Numbered from the stretch's first letter, positions 53,727 to 63,184 are shown. The stretch: 64,000 nt of DNA from Shewanella sp. c952 (GCF_019654975.1 NZ_BPEW01000013.1:46287-110286), one strand, 5' to 3'. Notes: generated by a model not told the origin, from the sequence alone. A program made the numbers and translations.

Positions 53727-53757
53727 AACCAGTAGCGCTATCTTTGCGCTACTGGTT
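53727..53757 (+). terminator. hairpin after the sigma/anti-sigma pair
   Basis: Perfect 12-bp arms AACCAGTAGCGC/GCGCTACTGGTT with a 7-base loop, starting 10 bases after the DUF3379 stop. There is no T-run, so termination may need help or it may protect the mRNA end. Confidence 0.6.
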
Positions 53758-53852
53758 AGATCTCAATCACACTCCCATCAATTATTGAGCTACAGCTCAA
53801 ATATCTGCTAGCATAGCGCCACAACTAAAAATGATAAAAGCGTAAATATCTC

Positions 53853-55304
53853 ATGACCATAGAATTACCCATTTTAATTACCTTCATTGGCTACTTAGCT
53901 TTAATGATGGGGATCGGCCTTTGGGCTTACAAAGCAACAGACTCAGTAGACGATTATATTTTGGGTGGTCGTGGTATGGGACCTGGCGTAACAGCGTTAA
54001 GTGTCGGTGCTTCAGATATGTCTGGCTGGTTGCTTCTCGGATTACCTGGCGCTGTTTACTTAGGCGGTTTGGGTGAAGCTTGGATCGGCTTTGGACTGGT
54101 TTTTGGTGCTTGGCTAAACTGGCTGTTTGTCGCTAAAAGATTGCGCATTTATACCGAGTTTACTGATAACGCCCTTACCCTACCTGATTTCTTTGAAAAA
54201 CGATTTGAAGACAGCAAAGGCATACTCAAGTTAGTTTCAGCGGTCACTATTTTAGTCTTTTTCACCTTTTATGCATCATCTGGCATGGTCGGTGGCGCTA
54301 TCTTATTTGAAAAGGTTTTCGGCCTTGATTACACCCTAGCACTGATCATTGGCTCTACCATTATTGTGGCTTACACTTTCGTTGGTGGTTTCTTTGCCGT
54401 TAGCTGGACGGACTTTTTCCAAGGTTGCTTGATGTTAGTGGCTCTATTAATCGTGCCGATTGCTATCTTCAGTCAGCCCGAAACGCAGCAAGGTTTTGAA
54501 GCTTTAGATCCTGCTATGCTGTCGTTGTTTAGTGAAAATACTACCGTTATCGGTTTAGTCTCTCTGCTCGCTTGGGGACTAGGTTATTTCGGTCAACCAC
54601 ATATTTTATCGCGTTTCATGGCCATTGGTTCTGCCAACGATATTACCGTATCACGCCGTATTGCAATGAGCTGGATGGTCGTCGCACTATTTGGCGCCTT
54701 AGCTACCGGCCTTGCTGGTACACTCTATTTTGCAGCAGAACCATTAGAAAACCCAGAAACGGTATTTATTCACTTAGCCCACGCTGCCTTTAACCCTTGG
54801 ATTGGCGGATTACTGATAGCAGCAATTCTGTCAGCAATTATGAGCACAATTGATTCACAGTTGTTGGTGTGTTCAAGCGTGATTACAGAAGACTTTTACA
54901 AAAAATGGTTACGTCCTCAAGCGGAAAGTAAAGAGCTTATGCTTGTGGGTCGTATTGGCGTGCTCGCCATTGCCGTCATCGCAGGAGTTGTTGCCCTGAA
55001 CCCAGAAAGCAGCGTGCTTGGTCTGGTAAGTTATGCTTGGGCAGGTTTTGGCGCCGCATTTGGTCCTGTGGTATTGATGTCGCTTTTCTGGCGTGATTAC
55101 AGTCGCAATGGCGCAGTCGCCACTATTGTTGTCGGTGCGGTCACAGTGGTAGTTTGGAAACAACTTAGCGGCGGATTATTTGACCTTTATGAAATCCTCC
55201 CAGGCTTCCTATTTGCTACCATCGCAGGTGTGCTTATCAGTAAGTTACAGGCACCATCTGATAAAGTGAAAGCACAATTTAGCGAGTTCGAAGCTAAGCT
55301 GTAA
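53853..55304 (+). CDS. putP: sodium/proline symporter PutP
   Basis: A 483-residue carrier of the sodium:solute symporter family with about 13 membrane helices. It begins with LPILITFIGYLALMMGIGLWAYKATDSVDDYILGGRGMGPGVTALS. ASDMSGWLLLGLPGAVYLGG contains the Ser/Asp residues of the Na+ and proline sites, and GYFGQPHILSRFMAI and LSAIMSTIDSQLLVCSS are further PutP signatures. It imports proline with Na+ for nutrition or osmoprotection. Transcribed alone. Confidence 0.94.
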   Translation: MTIELPILITFIGYLALMMGIGLWAYKATDSVDDYILGGRGMGPGVTALSVGASDMSGWLLLGLPGAVYLGGLGEAWIGFGLVFGAWLNWLFVAKRLRIYTEFTDNALTLPDFFEKRFEDSKGILKLVSAVTILVFFTFYASSGMVGGAILFEKVFGLDYTLALIIGSTIIVAYTFVGGFFAVSWTDFFQGCLMLVALLIVPIAIFSQPETQQGFEALDPAMLSLFSENTTVIGLVSLLAWGLGYFGQPHILSRFMAIGSANDITVSRRIAMSWMVVALFGALATGLAGTLYFAAEPLENPETVFIHLAHAAFNPWIGGLLIAAILSAIMSTIDSQLLVCSSVITEDFYKKWLRPQAESKELMLVGRIGVLAIAVIAGVVALNPESSVLGLVSYAWAGFGAAFGPVVLMSLFWRDYSRNGAVATIVVGAVTVVVWKQLSGGLFDLYEILPGFLFATIAGVLISKLQAPSDKVKAQFSEFEAKL

Positions 55305-55327
55305 TCGAGTAAATTAACATTAGTTCT

Positions 55328-55356
55328 AAAAAGCGTACATCTGTACGCTTTTTTTT
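55328..55356 (+). terminator. terminator after putP
   Basis: Perfect 12-bp arms AAAAAGCGTACA/TGTACGCTTTTT with a 2-base loop, then further T. Confidence 0.92.
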
Positions 55357-55531
55357 ATCCCTTAATTCACATCGAAAAAAAAGTCGGCGTTACATACTCT
55401 TAACCATAAGTTAAACCTTAAGCATTCCCCAAGCCTTTATGCTGTATAGCTTCTTTAATCATATTCAATCGAAAGAATGATTTTCTAAACATCTAAGCGC
55501 CTCAATTAACTAATAATTAACAATTTTTTAT

Positions 55532-55548
55532 CTCTGGTCGGAGTTGTT
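55532..55548 (+). promoter_or_regulatory. candidate FadR operator 1 upstream of fadL
   Basis: CTCTGGTCGGAGTTGTT carries the CTGGTCnGA half of the FadR consensus and a TTGTT end like that of the E. coli fabB site. It is 109-125 bases upstream of the fadL start. Confidence 0.45.
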
Positions 55549-55573
55549 AGCTTGCCCTTACCTACCTAAGATG

Positions 55574-55590
55574 CACTGGTCTAACAAGTG
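55574..55590 (+). promoter_or_regulatory. candidate FadR operator 2 upstream of fadL
   Basis: CACTGGTCTAACAAGTG agrees with the FadR consensus AACTGGTCNGACCAGTT at 12 of 16 defined positions and is nearly symmetrical (CACT...AGTG). It is 67-83 bases upstream of the fadL start. E. coli fadL also has two FadR sites. Confidence 0.5.
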
Positions 55591-55656
55591 GATCTTGCAG
55601 TTAATTTCAAATTAGCACCTATATAAGCAAGACCAACAATAATAGAGATGATAATA

Positions 55657-56967
55657 ATGAAGTATTTCAACAAGACTCTTATCGCTGTATCAGTTGCTCT
55701 AGTGAGCACTCAATCAATGGCTGCTGGTTTCCAACTTAACAGCCAATCAGCAACCGGTATCGGCCGTGCTTTTGCCGGTGATGCTGTCATCGCAGATAAC
55801 GCATCAGTGCTATCGCGTAACCCTGCTGCTATGGCGTTGTTTGATGAAAAGCAATTATCAATGGGTTTAACTTATGCTGACGTAGAAGTAGAAGTTAGCG
55901 ACGTATATATCAATTCGAACATAGGTGAGATCCACTACGGTAGCGTGCCTGATGCAGCCGAAGCGAAAATTATTCCTAACTTTTACTATGTAAGCCCAGT
56001 CAATGACAAGCTCGCCTATGGCGTTGCTATGTTCAGCAACTTTGGTACAGGCACTGATACGGGCGACTTATCAAAGCCTAAATCAATACTAGGCGGTGCA
56101 GCGCAAATTCCTGCACCTGTAGACCTTCTAGGTAAAACTGAAGTGACTACCATTAACTTTAACCTAAGTGCCTCTTACCGCATTAATGACCACTTTAGTG
56201 TTGGTGCTGGTTTAGACGTTATTTATGGACAAGGAACACTGACTCGTTCGGGTGAGCTTCCATTAGGCCCTGACGGTGCTTATGTCCCAGTCGATTTGGT
56301 CGATGTTGACGCTGATGGCGTCGCTTTCGGTGGGATTGTAGGCGCTGTTTATGAAATCAATGCCAATCACCGACTTGGCGTAAGTTACCGTTTCAGCCCA
56401 GAGTTTACCGCTGAAGGCGATGTTAAATTTGGTGGTGTGGATTTTCAAGAGATTAATATCCCTATCCCTGACATCTTCCAGGTTGCTGGTTTCCACCAGC
56501 TAACAGAGAAGTTTGCCCTGCACTACACTGCGCAAATGACTACTTGGGGTGATTTCCATGAGATCACAGTCAACGATCCAGGTGAAGCGCAACTAAAGAA
56601 ATACGCATGGGATGATTCTTGGTTATTCAGTGTTGGTGGAACTTACACTCTTAATGATAGCTGGACACTACGTGCAGGTTACATGTTTGACCAAGGCGTA
56701 GTCGGTGAAGTGAGCTCTATCTCTATCCCTGATTCAGACCGTCAGTGGTACACGATGGGTGCTACTTACAACCTATCTAAGCACACCAGCCTAGATTTCG
56801 GTATCGCCTTTATTAGAGGCGAAGAAACTCAGTTAACTGAACACAGCTCTGTTCTTGACCTTGTTGGCCAACAAATGCCAACATTAGGCAACGACCTAGG
56901 TACAGTTCATGCCACTACGCTTTCAAATGCAACATACTACTCTATGCAGTACAACTACAGATTCTAA
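55657..56967 (+). CDS. fadL: FadL-family outer-membrane long-chain fatty acid transporter
   Basis: A 436-residue outer-membrane beta-barrel. The signal peptide (about 1-23: MKYFNKTLIAVSVALVSTQSMA) is followed by AGFQLNSQSATGIGRAFAGDAVIADNASVLSRNPAAMALFDE, the N-terminal hatch with the conserved NPAAM element that gates lateral fatty acid diffusion. It ends in an aromatic C-terminal residue (YNYRF), as barrels do. ATG 55648 is possible, but the ATG at 55657 gives a standard signal peptide. In E. coli fadL neighbours fadI-fadJ; here the Bat operon, the sigma pair and putP lie between. Confidence 0.93.
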   Translation: MKYFNKTLIAVSVALVSTQSMAAGFQLNSQSATGIGRAFAGDAVIADNASVLSRNPAAMALFDEKQLSMGLTYADVEVEVSDVYINSNIGEIHYGSVPDAAEAKIIPNFYYVSPVNDKLAYGVAMFSNFGTGTDTGDLSKPKSILGGAAQIPAPVDLLGKTEVTTINFNLSASYRINDHFSVGAGLDVIYGQGTLTRSGELPLGPDGAYVPVDLVDVDADGVAFGGIVGAVYEINANHRLGVSYRFSPEFTAEGDVKFGGVDFQEINIPIPDIFQVAGFHQLTEKFALHYTAQMTTWGDFHEITVNDPGEAQLKKYAWDDSWLFSVGGTYTLNDSWTLRAGYMFDQGVVGEVSSISIPDSDRQWYTMGATYNLSKHTSLDFGIAFIRGEETQLTEHSSVLDLVGQQMPTLGNDLGTVHATTLSNATYYSMQYNYRF

Positions 56968-56987
56968 GTTGATCATTGTATAAGCCG

Positions 56988-57013
56988 AAAGCCGCATTTT
57001 ATGCGGCTTTTTT
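56988..57013 (+). terminator. terminator after fadL
   Basis: Stem AAAGCCGCAT/ATGCGGCTTT with a TTT loop and a T-run. Confidence 0.92.
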
Positions 57014-57137
57014 ATTGCCTCGATAAACTTCTTTTAATTTTACCAATTCTATAATCCTTGCTAACGTTAAGCTTCTTCACACTCATCTCGCCAAAATTCG
57101 CAGCATGAGTATATTTATATAGATGGAACTATCTGTT

Positions 57138-57854
57138 ATGACTAAAAACAACGCTGTTTCAGCCTTTATTCTTGGTGGCTTACTCTGCTTAGGCATGGTG
57201 TTACTTGGCAATACCATCGGCGATAAGCTAATTAAAATGAAATCAATGGAGCGTACCGTTACCGTTAAAGGCTTAGCTGAAAAAGAGGTGCGAGCCAATA
57301 TTGCCATCTGGCCAATCAGGTTTACCGAAGTCGATAACGATCTCGATAGCCTCTATCAAAATGTACAAACCAAAACGGAGATAGTTGCTGCCTTTTTAAA
57401 ACAGCAAGGTTTTGATGATTCAGAGATAACTATCTCCCTTCCGGCCATTGATGACCGCTTAGCCCAAGGGTATTCAGACCCTAATGTGAAATATCGTTAT
57501 TCAGCTCGAGTCTCATTATCACTCTATACCGATAAGATTGATCTTTTACTGTCCGCCCGCACTCAAATGCTGTCGCTTGCCAAAGAAGGTATCGCTATCT
57601 CTGATCAAGACTACAACAGTAAAGCGCAGTTCCTGTTTACCAAGCTTAATGATGTTAAACCTGAGATGATCCAATCTGCGACACAGAATGCGCGTCAAGT
57701 TGCAGAGAAATTCGCTAAAGATTCAGACTCCAAATTAGGCAAGATTAAAAGAGCAGCGCAAGGGCAATTTAGTATCAACGACCGTGATAGCAATACCCCC
57801 TACATAAAGAAGGTACGTATCGTGTCAACCTTGACCTACTACCTCAATGATTAA
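57138..57854 (+). CDS. SIMPL (DUF541) domain protein
   Basis: A 238-residue protein with one N-terminal membrane helix (about 7-26, AVSAFILGGLLCLGMVLLG), then a periplasmic SIMPL domain beginning RTVTVKGLAEKEVRANIAIWPIRFTE. The conserved 'V-x-G-x-A-x-x-x-V-x-A' is its signature. Members include E. coli YggE and the BP26 antigen; the role is unclear, perhaps oxidative stress. ATG 57138 has GGAA upstream; the ATG at 57123 has nothing. A MITE begins 4 bases after the stop. Confidence 0.85.
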   Translation: MTKNNAVSAFILGGLLCLGMVLLGNTIGDKLIKMKSMERTVTVKGLAEKEVRANIAIWPIRFTEVDNDLDSLYQNVQTKTEIVAAFLKQQGFDDSEITISLPAIDDRLAQGYSDPNVKYRYSARVSLSLYTDKIDLLLSARTQMLSLAKEGIAISDQDYNSKAQFLFTKLNDVKPEMIQSATQNARQVAEKFAKDSDSKLGKIKRAAQGQFSINDRDSNTPYIKKVRIVSTLTYYLND

Positions 57855-57857
57855 CTA

Positions 57858-58125
57858 GGGGCAGTTGATCTTTCGAGCTTAGTTGCTGTTCAATTCTTTA
57901 CCGTAAGCAATAATGCTTTTGGGAAAGGCTTGAGCAGTGATGCTTAGTGAACAGCACCTTACGCAGTGATAAAAACATTGAAACGAACCCAAAGGGCCGT
58001 GCTTCTTGGCTATTTTTACTGCGTTGTAGGTTACAACGTGGAGAATGACTAAGCCGTATAACCTCTGCCTCGTTAAAGTAGCCAATACACTGCGGCAAGA
58101 CCAACCATAAAAGAGCAACAGTCCC
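57858..58125. mobile_element. 268-bp MITE with GGG-C-GTTG-TCTTT inverted ends and TA duplication
   Basis: The left end is GGGGCAGTTGATCTTT and the right end, read inward on the other strand, is GGGACTGTTGCTCTTT: 13 of 16 bases agree. Both ends are flanked by TA (57856-57857 and 58126-58127), the target duplication expected for IS630/Tc1-type transposases. The interior has no transposase and only meaningless small frames, so it would depend on a transposase elsewhere. Confidence 0.65.
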
Positions 58126-58293
58126 TAATACCAAGCAGTATAAAAACCAGCAGCCCTAGCAAAGCACTATCATTTGATTGTGCTTTTTTGTTACAACCAC
58201 CTATCCATCGTATTTTTCTAATGAATAAATATTGCACCAACAGCGAACATCCATTAGAATAATCTCATGGATGTTTTTACGGTTTATTGAATT

Positions 58294-59352
58294 ATGACGG
58301 CTTACTTTTCTCCTTCACTCGCATTACTGCTTTTATCATTGCTACCAAATCTGCCATTTTCAGCTTTGGCTGGTGAAGCACCTGCGGTCAGTAATCACTC
58401 AACGGTAACGGTTAGCTACCAGCCATATCCCAATTGGGTTGCATTGGATGCCGTTATAGAGCCGACAAAAGCGGCTACAGTCTCTGCGCAAACATCTGGA
58501 CGGATCTTAAAACTCAATTACGATGTCAATGATATCGTCGCCGAAAATGCAGCTCTGCTAGAGATAACCAGTAAAGAGCAAGGTGCGCAGCTAGCCAGCG
58601 CTGAAGCAGAGTATGCCAAAGCCAATGCCCAAAATATTGAAGCTCAAGCACAATTAAAGCGCTATAAAACACTCTTTCCTCAAGGTGCGATATCTGAAGG
58701 TTCAATGGATGAAGCCGAGGCAAATGCCAAGTCAACGCAGCAAGCAGTAAGCGCCGCTAAAGCAGGGATAATTCAAGCAACCGAATCGTTAAAGTACACA
58801 GCTGTCAGCGCGCCTTTTGCTGGTGTCGTTACCAAAAGACACGTCGAGCAAGGTGAGACTGTTAGTCCTGGGCAAGCGCTCTACTCTGGTTACTCTTTAA
58901 AACAGATGCGCGCTGTCACTCAAGTACCCCAACGCTATATCAGTGCTTTGAAATCACATCCTCAATTCAAACTGATTTTGGCAGACGGTACAGAAGTGAC
59001 AAGTGACAAACTTAATCTGTTTAGTTTTGTAGACCAAGTCAGTCATAGCTATAAGGTACGCATCGAACTACCAAGTAACATCGACGGTCTTATTCCTGGT
59101 AGCTTGATAAAAGCACAATTTGTGAGTGGTCAACGCCAAACTATGTTTATTCCGGAATCTGCGCTGATCACTATTAACGATCTGACTGGCGTCTATTTGC
59201 AGCAAAATGACAAATGGGTGCTCAATCAAGTCAGGTTGGGTCAACAAGATGGTGATAACTTTGAAGTCTTAGCAGGCCTGTCCAACGGTGATGTTATTGC
59301 AAGAGATGCTTATCAAACCTTATTGCGCTTACAAAAGCAGTATAAGCCATAG
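58294..59352 (+). CDS. RND efflux periplasmic adaptor
   Basis: A 352-residue membrane-fusion protein with a signal peptide (about 1-26, ending SALAGEA). It has a barrel-sandwich segment (TVSAQTSGRILKLNYDVNDIVAENAALLEI), a helical hairpin (about 95-160), the second lipoyl half (TAVSAPFAGVVTKRHVEQGETVSPGQAL), and a beta-barrel/membrane-proximal end. It joins the permease encoded 12 bases downstream; no outer-membrane channel gene is present, so it presumably uses a shared TolC. A MITE and a lone MITE-like end lie upstream of its promoter region. Confidence 0.88.
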   Translation: MTAYFSPSLALLLLSLLPNLPFSALAGEAPAVSNHSTVTVSYQPYPNWVALDAVIEPTKAATVSAQTSGRILKLNYDVNDIVAENAALLEITSKEQGAQLASAEAEYAKANAQNIEAQAQLKRYKTLFPQGAISEGSMDEAEANAKSTQQAVSAAKAGIIQATESLKYTAVSAPFAGVVTKRHVEQGETVSPGQALYSGYSLKQMRAVTQVPQRYISALKSHPQFKLILADGTEVTSDKLNLFSFVDQVSHSYKVRIELPSNIDGLIPGSLIKAQFVSGQRQTMFIPESALITINDLTGVYLQQNDKWVLNQVRLGQQDGDNFEVLAGLSNGDVIARDAYQTLLRLQKQYKP

Positions 59353-59364
59353 GGAGCTAAGAAG

Positions 59365-62300
59365 ATGACAGACAAAAATAATTTAGGGATTTCAGGCAGA
59401 ATTGCAGCGGCTTTTCAGCTCAGTGCTATTACCCCCTTACTGGCTTTACTGGGTTTACTGCTTGGCCTCTTTGCCGTGCTCGTCACTCCTAAAGAGGAAG
59501 AACCACAAATTGATGTTACTTTCGCTGACGTTTATATTCCTTTTACTGGCGCATCACCTGCCGAAGTTGAAAGTTTAGTCACCCTACCAACCGAGCAAAT
59601 AATTTCAGAGCTCAAAGGCATTGATACCTTATATTCATTCTCGCAGCCAGATGGGGCGATGTTTATCGTCATCTTTGAGGTGGGCGTTGCCAGAAACGAC
59701 GCTATCGTTAAACTGTACAATCAGATTTACGCCAACTTGGACAAGTTGCCTTTAGATGCAGGCGTTGGTGAGCCACTGATAAAACCTCGCGGCATAGATG
59801 ATGTCCCTATTGTCAGCTTAACGTTATGGTCAAAAGACACGGCGATATCAGCTGAGCAACTCACCCATGTCGCCAACGGTTTAGAAACCGAGCTTAAAAG
59901 GATCCCCGGAACACGAGAGATAAACACAGTCGGTTCGCAACAGCTAACCGTCAATGTCCGTATTGATCCGATTAAAATGAACTACTACGGCGTCTCATAT
60001 GATGAAATCAATAATCGATTAAGCAGCAATAACCATGTCTCTATGCCAGCTTCTCTGGTACAACAAAATCAACAGATTAAAGTGCAAACAGGCCAATTCA
60101 TCAACAGTATTGATGATGTAAAGCAATTGGTGATTGCTGTTCGCAAAGACAGTGATAATCAAGCTGCGCCTATATTTCTCGCTGACATCGCTGACATCAC
60201 TTTAAAAGCAGATATCCCCAGCCAAACTGCCTGGCATGGCGATAAAGCCAATATCTACCCTGCCGTCACCATTGCCATTGGCAAGCAACCTGGCGTTAAC
60301 GCCGTTGATATCGCCGATGCCATTGTTGATCGCGTCGATAAAGTCGATAATATCTTGCTCCCTGACGCCGTCAATATATCAGTATCTCGCAACTACGGCG
60401 AAACCGCTGGCAATAAAGCTAATACACTTATTTTAAAGCTGATTTTTGCAACCTCTGCAGTGGTCATCTTGGTGCTACTCACCATGGGCTTTCGAGAAGC
60501 ATTAGTGGTGGGCATCGCCATTGTCATTACGCTTGCGCTGACGCTATTTGCCTCTTGGGCTTGGGGGTTTACCTTAAATCGGATCTCCCTGTTCGCGCTT
60601 ATCTTTTCGATAGGCATTTTGGTGGATGACGCAATTGTTGTGGTTGAGAATATTCACCGCCATATGGCGATGGGTAAAAGAAGCTTTAGCGAGCTCATCC
60701 CCATTGCTGTTGATGAAGTCGGCGGACCAACTATTCTGGCAACCTTTACCGTTATTGCAGCATTGCTACCAATGGCGTTTGTATCTGGGCTTATGGGTCC
60801 ATATATGAGCCCTATTCCTATAAACGCCAGCATGGGGATGCTCATATCTCTTGCGGTCGCCTTTATGGTCACCCCTTGGCTCAGCCGTAAACTGTTAAAA
60901 CACGATGGAAATCAGCCTGACAATAAGGGGACGAACCAAGAAACTGGTCATGATGGCTTGATGGTACGCACCTTTAATCGGTTAATTGGACCGTTTGTCA
61001 CGGGCAGAAGTGCTAGAAAAGCGCGCTTTGGTTTAGCCGCGGGGATCTTCGTTCTTATCGCTATTGCCGTTGCACTGCCTATCGGTAAATTAGTGGTACT
61101 GAAAATGCTGCCTTTTGACAACAAGTCAGAATTTCAGATCATGGTCGATCTGCCAGAAGGTACTCCAGTAGAACAAACCCAAAGAACTTTAAAAGCACTC
61201 GCGCAGCACCTTAACACCGTTGAGGAGGTTGATAACTATCAACTCTATGCAGGTACCAGCGCACCAATGAATTTCAATGGCTTAGTACGTCACTACTTTT
61301 TGCGTCAAACACAGGAGCTTGGAGATATTCAAGTCAACCTTGTCGATAAACAGCATAGAGACAGAGACAGCCACAGCATTGCTCTCGCTGTTAGAGGGCC
61401 ACTGCAGCAGATAGCTAAGCAATATAATGCTAATGTCAAAGTGGTTGAAGTTCCACCTGGACCACCCGTTTGGTCACCAATCCTTGCTGAAGTTTATGGC
61501 CCCAGTGAAGCGATTAGAGAGAAAGCAGCCAATCAATTACAAGATTTATTTCATCAAACAACCGATGTTGTGGATATCGATATCTACCTACCTGCCGAAC
61601 AAGCTAAATGGCAAGTTAATATAGATAGGAGCAAAGCGAGCTTGCTTGGCGTTGAATATAGCCAGGTGGTCGATCTCGTGGCCACCAGCATAGGGGGCAA
61701 AGATATTAGCTACATGCATATGCCCAAGCAAAAATACCCTGTGCCTATTCGTATACAGCTGAAAGAATCAGATAAGTTCAACTTAGAGCAAGTAATGAAC
61801 CTGACGATTAAAAACAGTGAAGGTCAAGCCGTTGCAATGTCTGAGTTGCTGCATATTCAACAAGGTACAATTGATGCGCCAATAATCCATAAGAACATGA
61901 TCCCGATGATCATGGTGGTCGCCGACATGGCCGGACCGCTCGATAGTCCCCTATACGGTATGTTTGATATGGTCGGCAAAATAAATGGCGCTGATGGCCT
62001 TGGATTTGAGCAACACTATATTAGTCAACCCACTGGGCTCGATAGTGTCGCGGTGCTGTGGGATGGCGAATGGAAAATCACCTATGAAACATTTAGGGAT
62101 ATGGGAATCGCCTACGCTGTCGGTATGATTGCAATATACTTGTTGGTCGTCGCACAGTTTAAGTCCTATACCGTGCCACTCATCATCATGGCGCCGATCC
62201 CTCTTACGGTTATTGGAGTTATGCCAGGTCATGCTTTACTCGGTGCACAGTTCACTGCAACGTCGATGATAGGAATGATTGCGCTTGCCGGAATAATTGT

Positions 62301-62574
62301 TCGAAATTCAATCTTATTAGTCGATTTTATCCACCAAGAAACCGCTGCAGGCGTGCCGTTTGAACAAGCCGTTATTCACTCCGGCGCTGTTCGAGCAAAG
62401 CCCATTATGCTAACGGGAATGGCAGCCATGATCGGCGCACTTTTCATTCTCGACGATCCTATTTTTAATGGCTTAGCGATCAGTCTTATTTTTGGCATAT
62501 TAGTATCGACGCTGCTGACGTTAGTTGTAATCCCAGTGCTTTACTATGCGGTGATGAAAAAGCGCTATCAATAA
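59365..62574 (+). CDS. RND efflux permease
   Basis: A 1069-residue inner-membrane pump with the AcrB-type fold: helix 1 about 22-42, a large periplasmic loop, helices 2-6 about 345-520, a second loop, helices 8-12 about 905-1060. The helix-4 motif ILVDDAIVVVENIHRHMAMG carries the proton-relay aspartates. It is more like the drug-type than the metal-type family (no D-x5-D-x6-E). GGGAG precedes the ATG. Neighbouring DUF2892 and rhodanese genes downstream suggest a sulfur-related substrate, which is inference only. Confidence 0.88.
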   Translation: MTDKNNLGISGRIAAAFQLSAITPLLALLGLLLGLFAVLVTPKEEEPQIDVTFADVYIPFTGASPAEVESLVTLPTEQIISELKGIDTLYSFSQPDGAMFIVIFEVGVARNDAIVKLYNQIYANLDKLPLDAGVGEPLIKPRGIDDVPIVSLTLWSKDTAISAEQLTHVANGLETELKRIPGTREINTVGSQQLTVNVRIDPIKMNYYGVSYDEINNRLSSNNHVSMPASLVQQNQQIKVQTGQFINSIDDVKQLVIAVRKDSDNQAAPIFLADIADITLKADIPSQTAWHGDKANIYPAVTIAIGKQPGVNAVDIADAIVDRVDKVDNILLPDAVNISVSRNYGETAGNKANTLILKLIFATSAVVILVLLTMGFREALVVGIAIVITLALTLFASWAWGFTLNRISLFALIFSIGILVDDAIVVVENIHRHMAMGKRSFSELIPIAVDEVGGPTILATFTVIAALLPMAFVSGLMGPYMSPIPINASMGMLISLAVAFMVTPWLSRKLLKHDGNQPDNKGTNQETGHDGLMVRTFNRLIGPFVTGRSARKARFGLAAGIFVLIAIAVALPIGKLVVLKMLPFDNKSEFQIMVDLPEGTPVEQTQRTLKALAQHLNTVEEVDNYQLYAGTSAPMNFNGLVRHYFLRQTQELGDIQVNLVDKQHRDRDSHSIALAVRGPLQQIAKQYNANVKVVEVPPGPPVWSPILAEVYGPSEAIREKAANQLQDLFHQTTDVVDIDIYLPAEQAKWQVNIDRSKASLLGVEYSQVVDLVATSIGGKDISYMHMPKQKYPVPIRIQLKESDKFNLEQVMNLTIKNSEGQAVAMSELLHIQQGTIDAPIIHKNMIPMIMVVADMAGPLDSPLYGMFDMVGKINGADGLGFEQHYISQPTGLDSVAVLWDGEWKITYETFRDMGIAYAVGMIAIYLLVVAQFKSYTVPLIIMAPIPLTVIGVMPGHALLGAQFTATSMIGMIALAGIIVRNSILLVDFIHQETAAGVPFEQAVIHSGAVRAKPIMLTGMAAMIGALFILDDPIFNGLAISLIFGILVSTLLTLVVIPVLYYAVMKKRYQ

Positions 62575-62589
62575 AAAGTTGTCATACCG

Positions 62590-62608
62590 CGTGCCGACAG
62601 TCGGCACG
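62590..62608 (+). other. 19-bp palindrome after the RND permease gene
   Basis: CGTGCCGAC-A-GTCGGCACG is a perfect inverted repeat 16 bases after the permease stop, without a T-run. It could attenuate read-through into the DUF2892 gene or protect the upstream mRNA. Confidence 0.5.
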
Positions 62609-62649
62609 TATTTAATTAAAGTAACTTTAACACTGTGAGAGGTAACACT

Positions 62650-62862
62650 ATGTCTTTAGAACGCGCCATAATGGCTTTTGCCGGAATGATGATCTTGCTT
62701 TCACTAGCCTTAACGTTATGGGTTAATCACAACTTCGTTTGGCTAACCGTATTTGTCGGGGCAAACTTAACTCAAAGTGCCTATACTGGGTTTTGTCCTG
62801 CTGCTATGGTATTGAAGAAACTCGGCTTTAAAACTGAGGCTCAATTAGCAACGGATGGTTAG
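62650..62862 (+). CDS. DUF2892 (YgaP-type) membrane protein
   Basis: A 70-residue protein, MSLERAIMAFAGMMILLSLALTL..., with two membrane helices (about 6-22 and 26-43) and the motif SAYTGFCPAAMVLKKLG, which is characteristic of DUF2892, including the conserved Cys-Pro. In E. coli YgaP this domain is fused to a rhodanese; here the rhodanese is a separate gene 0.37 kb downstream. GAGG at 62638-62641 supports ATG 62650 over an upstream start at 62635. Confidence 0.87.
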   Translation: MSLERAIMAFAGMMILLSLALTLWVNHNFVWLTVFVGANLTQSAYTGFCPAAMVLKKLGFKTEAQLATDG

Positions 62863-62930
62863 TGGAGATAGATGCTTTAACATTGATTAATATGTAAAAA
62901 AGCAAGAGCTGTTAGTCAGTTCTCGATATC

Positions 62931-63184
62931 ATACCAATCAATATAAAGATTTGATCGCTCAGCAGAGTTTAGCGGTTTTTAGATGAGTGGAGGCCATAGT
63001 GAAACTAGGTTCAAGCTCATTAACGCTGAATCATAATCGCTAAAACTCGCTTGTCAGGGGTGTTGTTAGTTGCTACTTCTGCGTTGGATAAACTCATAAG
63101 GGCACGACAATTATGAGTTTGTCCACCTTGAATTAGCTCGCAAAAAGCACTCTGAGTAGATAAACTTCTTATACTGATTGGTAT
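62931..63184. mobile_element. 254-bp MITE with ATACCAATCA inverted ends
   Basis: The left end reads ATACCAATCAATATAA and the right end, inward, ATACCAATCAGTATAA: 15 of 16 identical, with weaker similarity for some 20 bases more. There is no coding frame of note inside. A clear target duplication is not visible. It splits the DUF2892 gene from the rhodanese gene. Confidence 0.7.

Noticed and set aside
57879..58134. Small minus-strand ORFs of 78-79 residues
   Set aside because: They lie within the MITE, have no ribosome site, and two frames overlap each other; typical spurious frames of a repeat element.
58128..58143. ATACCAAGCAGTATAA, 15 of 16 identical to the right end of the second MITE
   Set aside because: No matching partner end could be found to the right, so it is at most a remnant, not an element.
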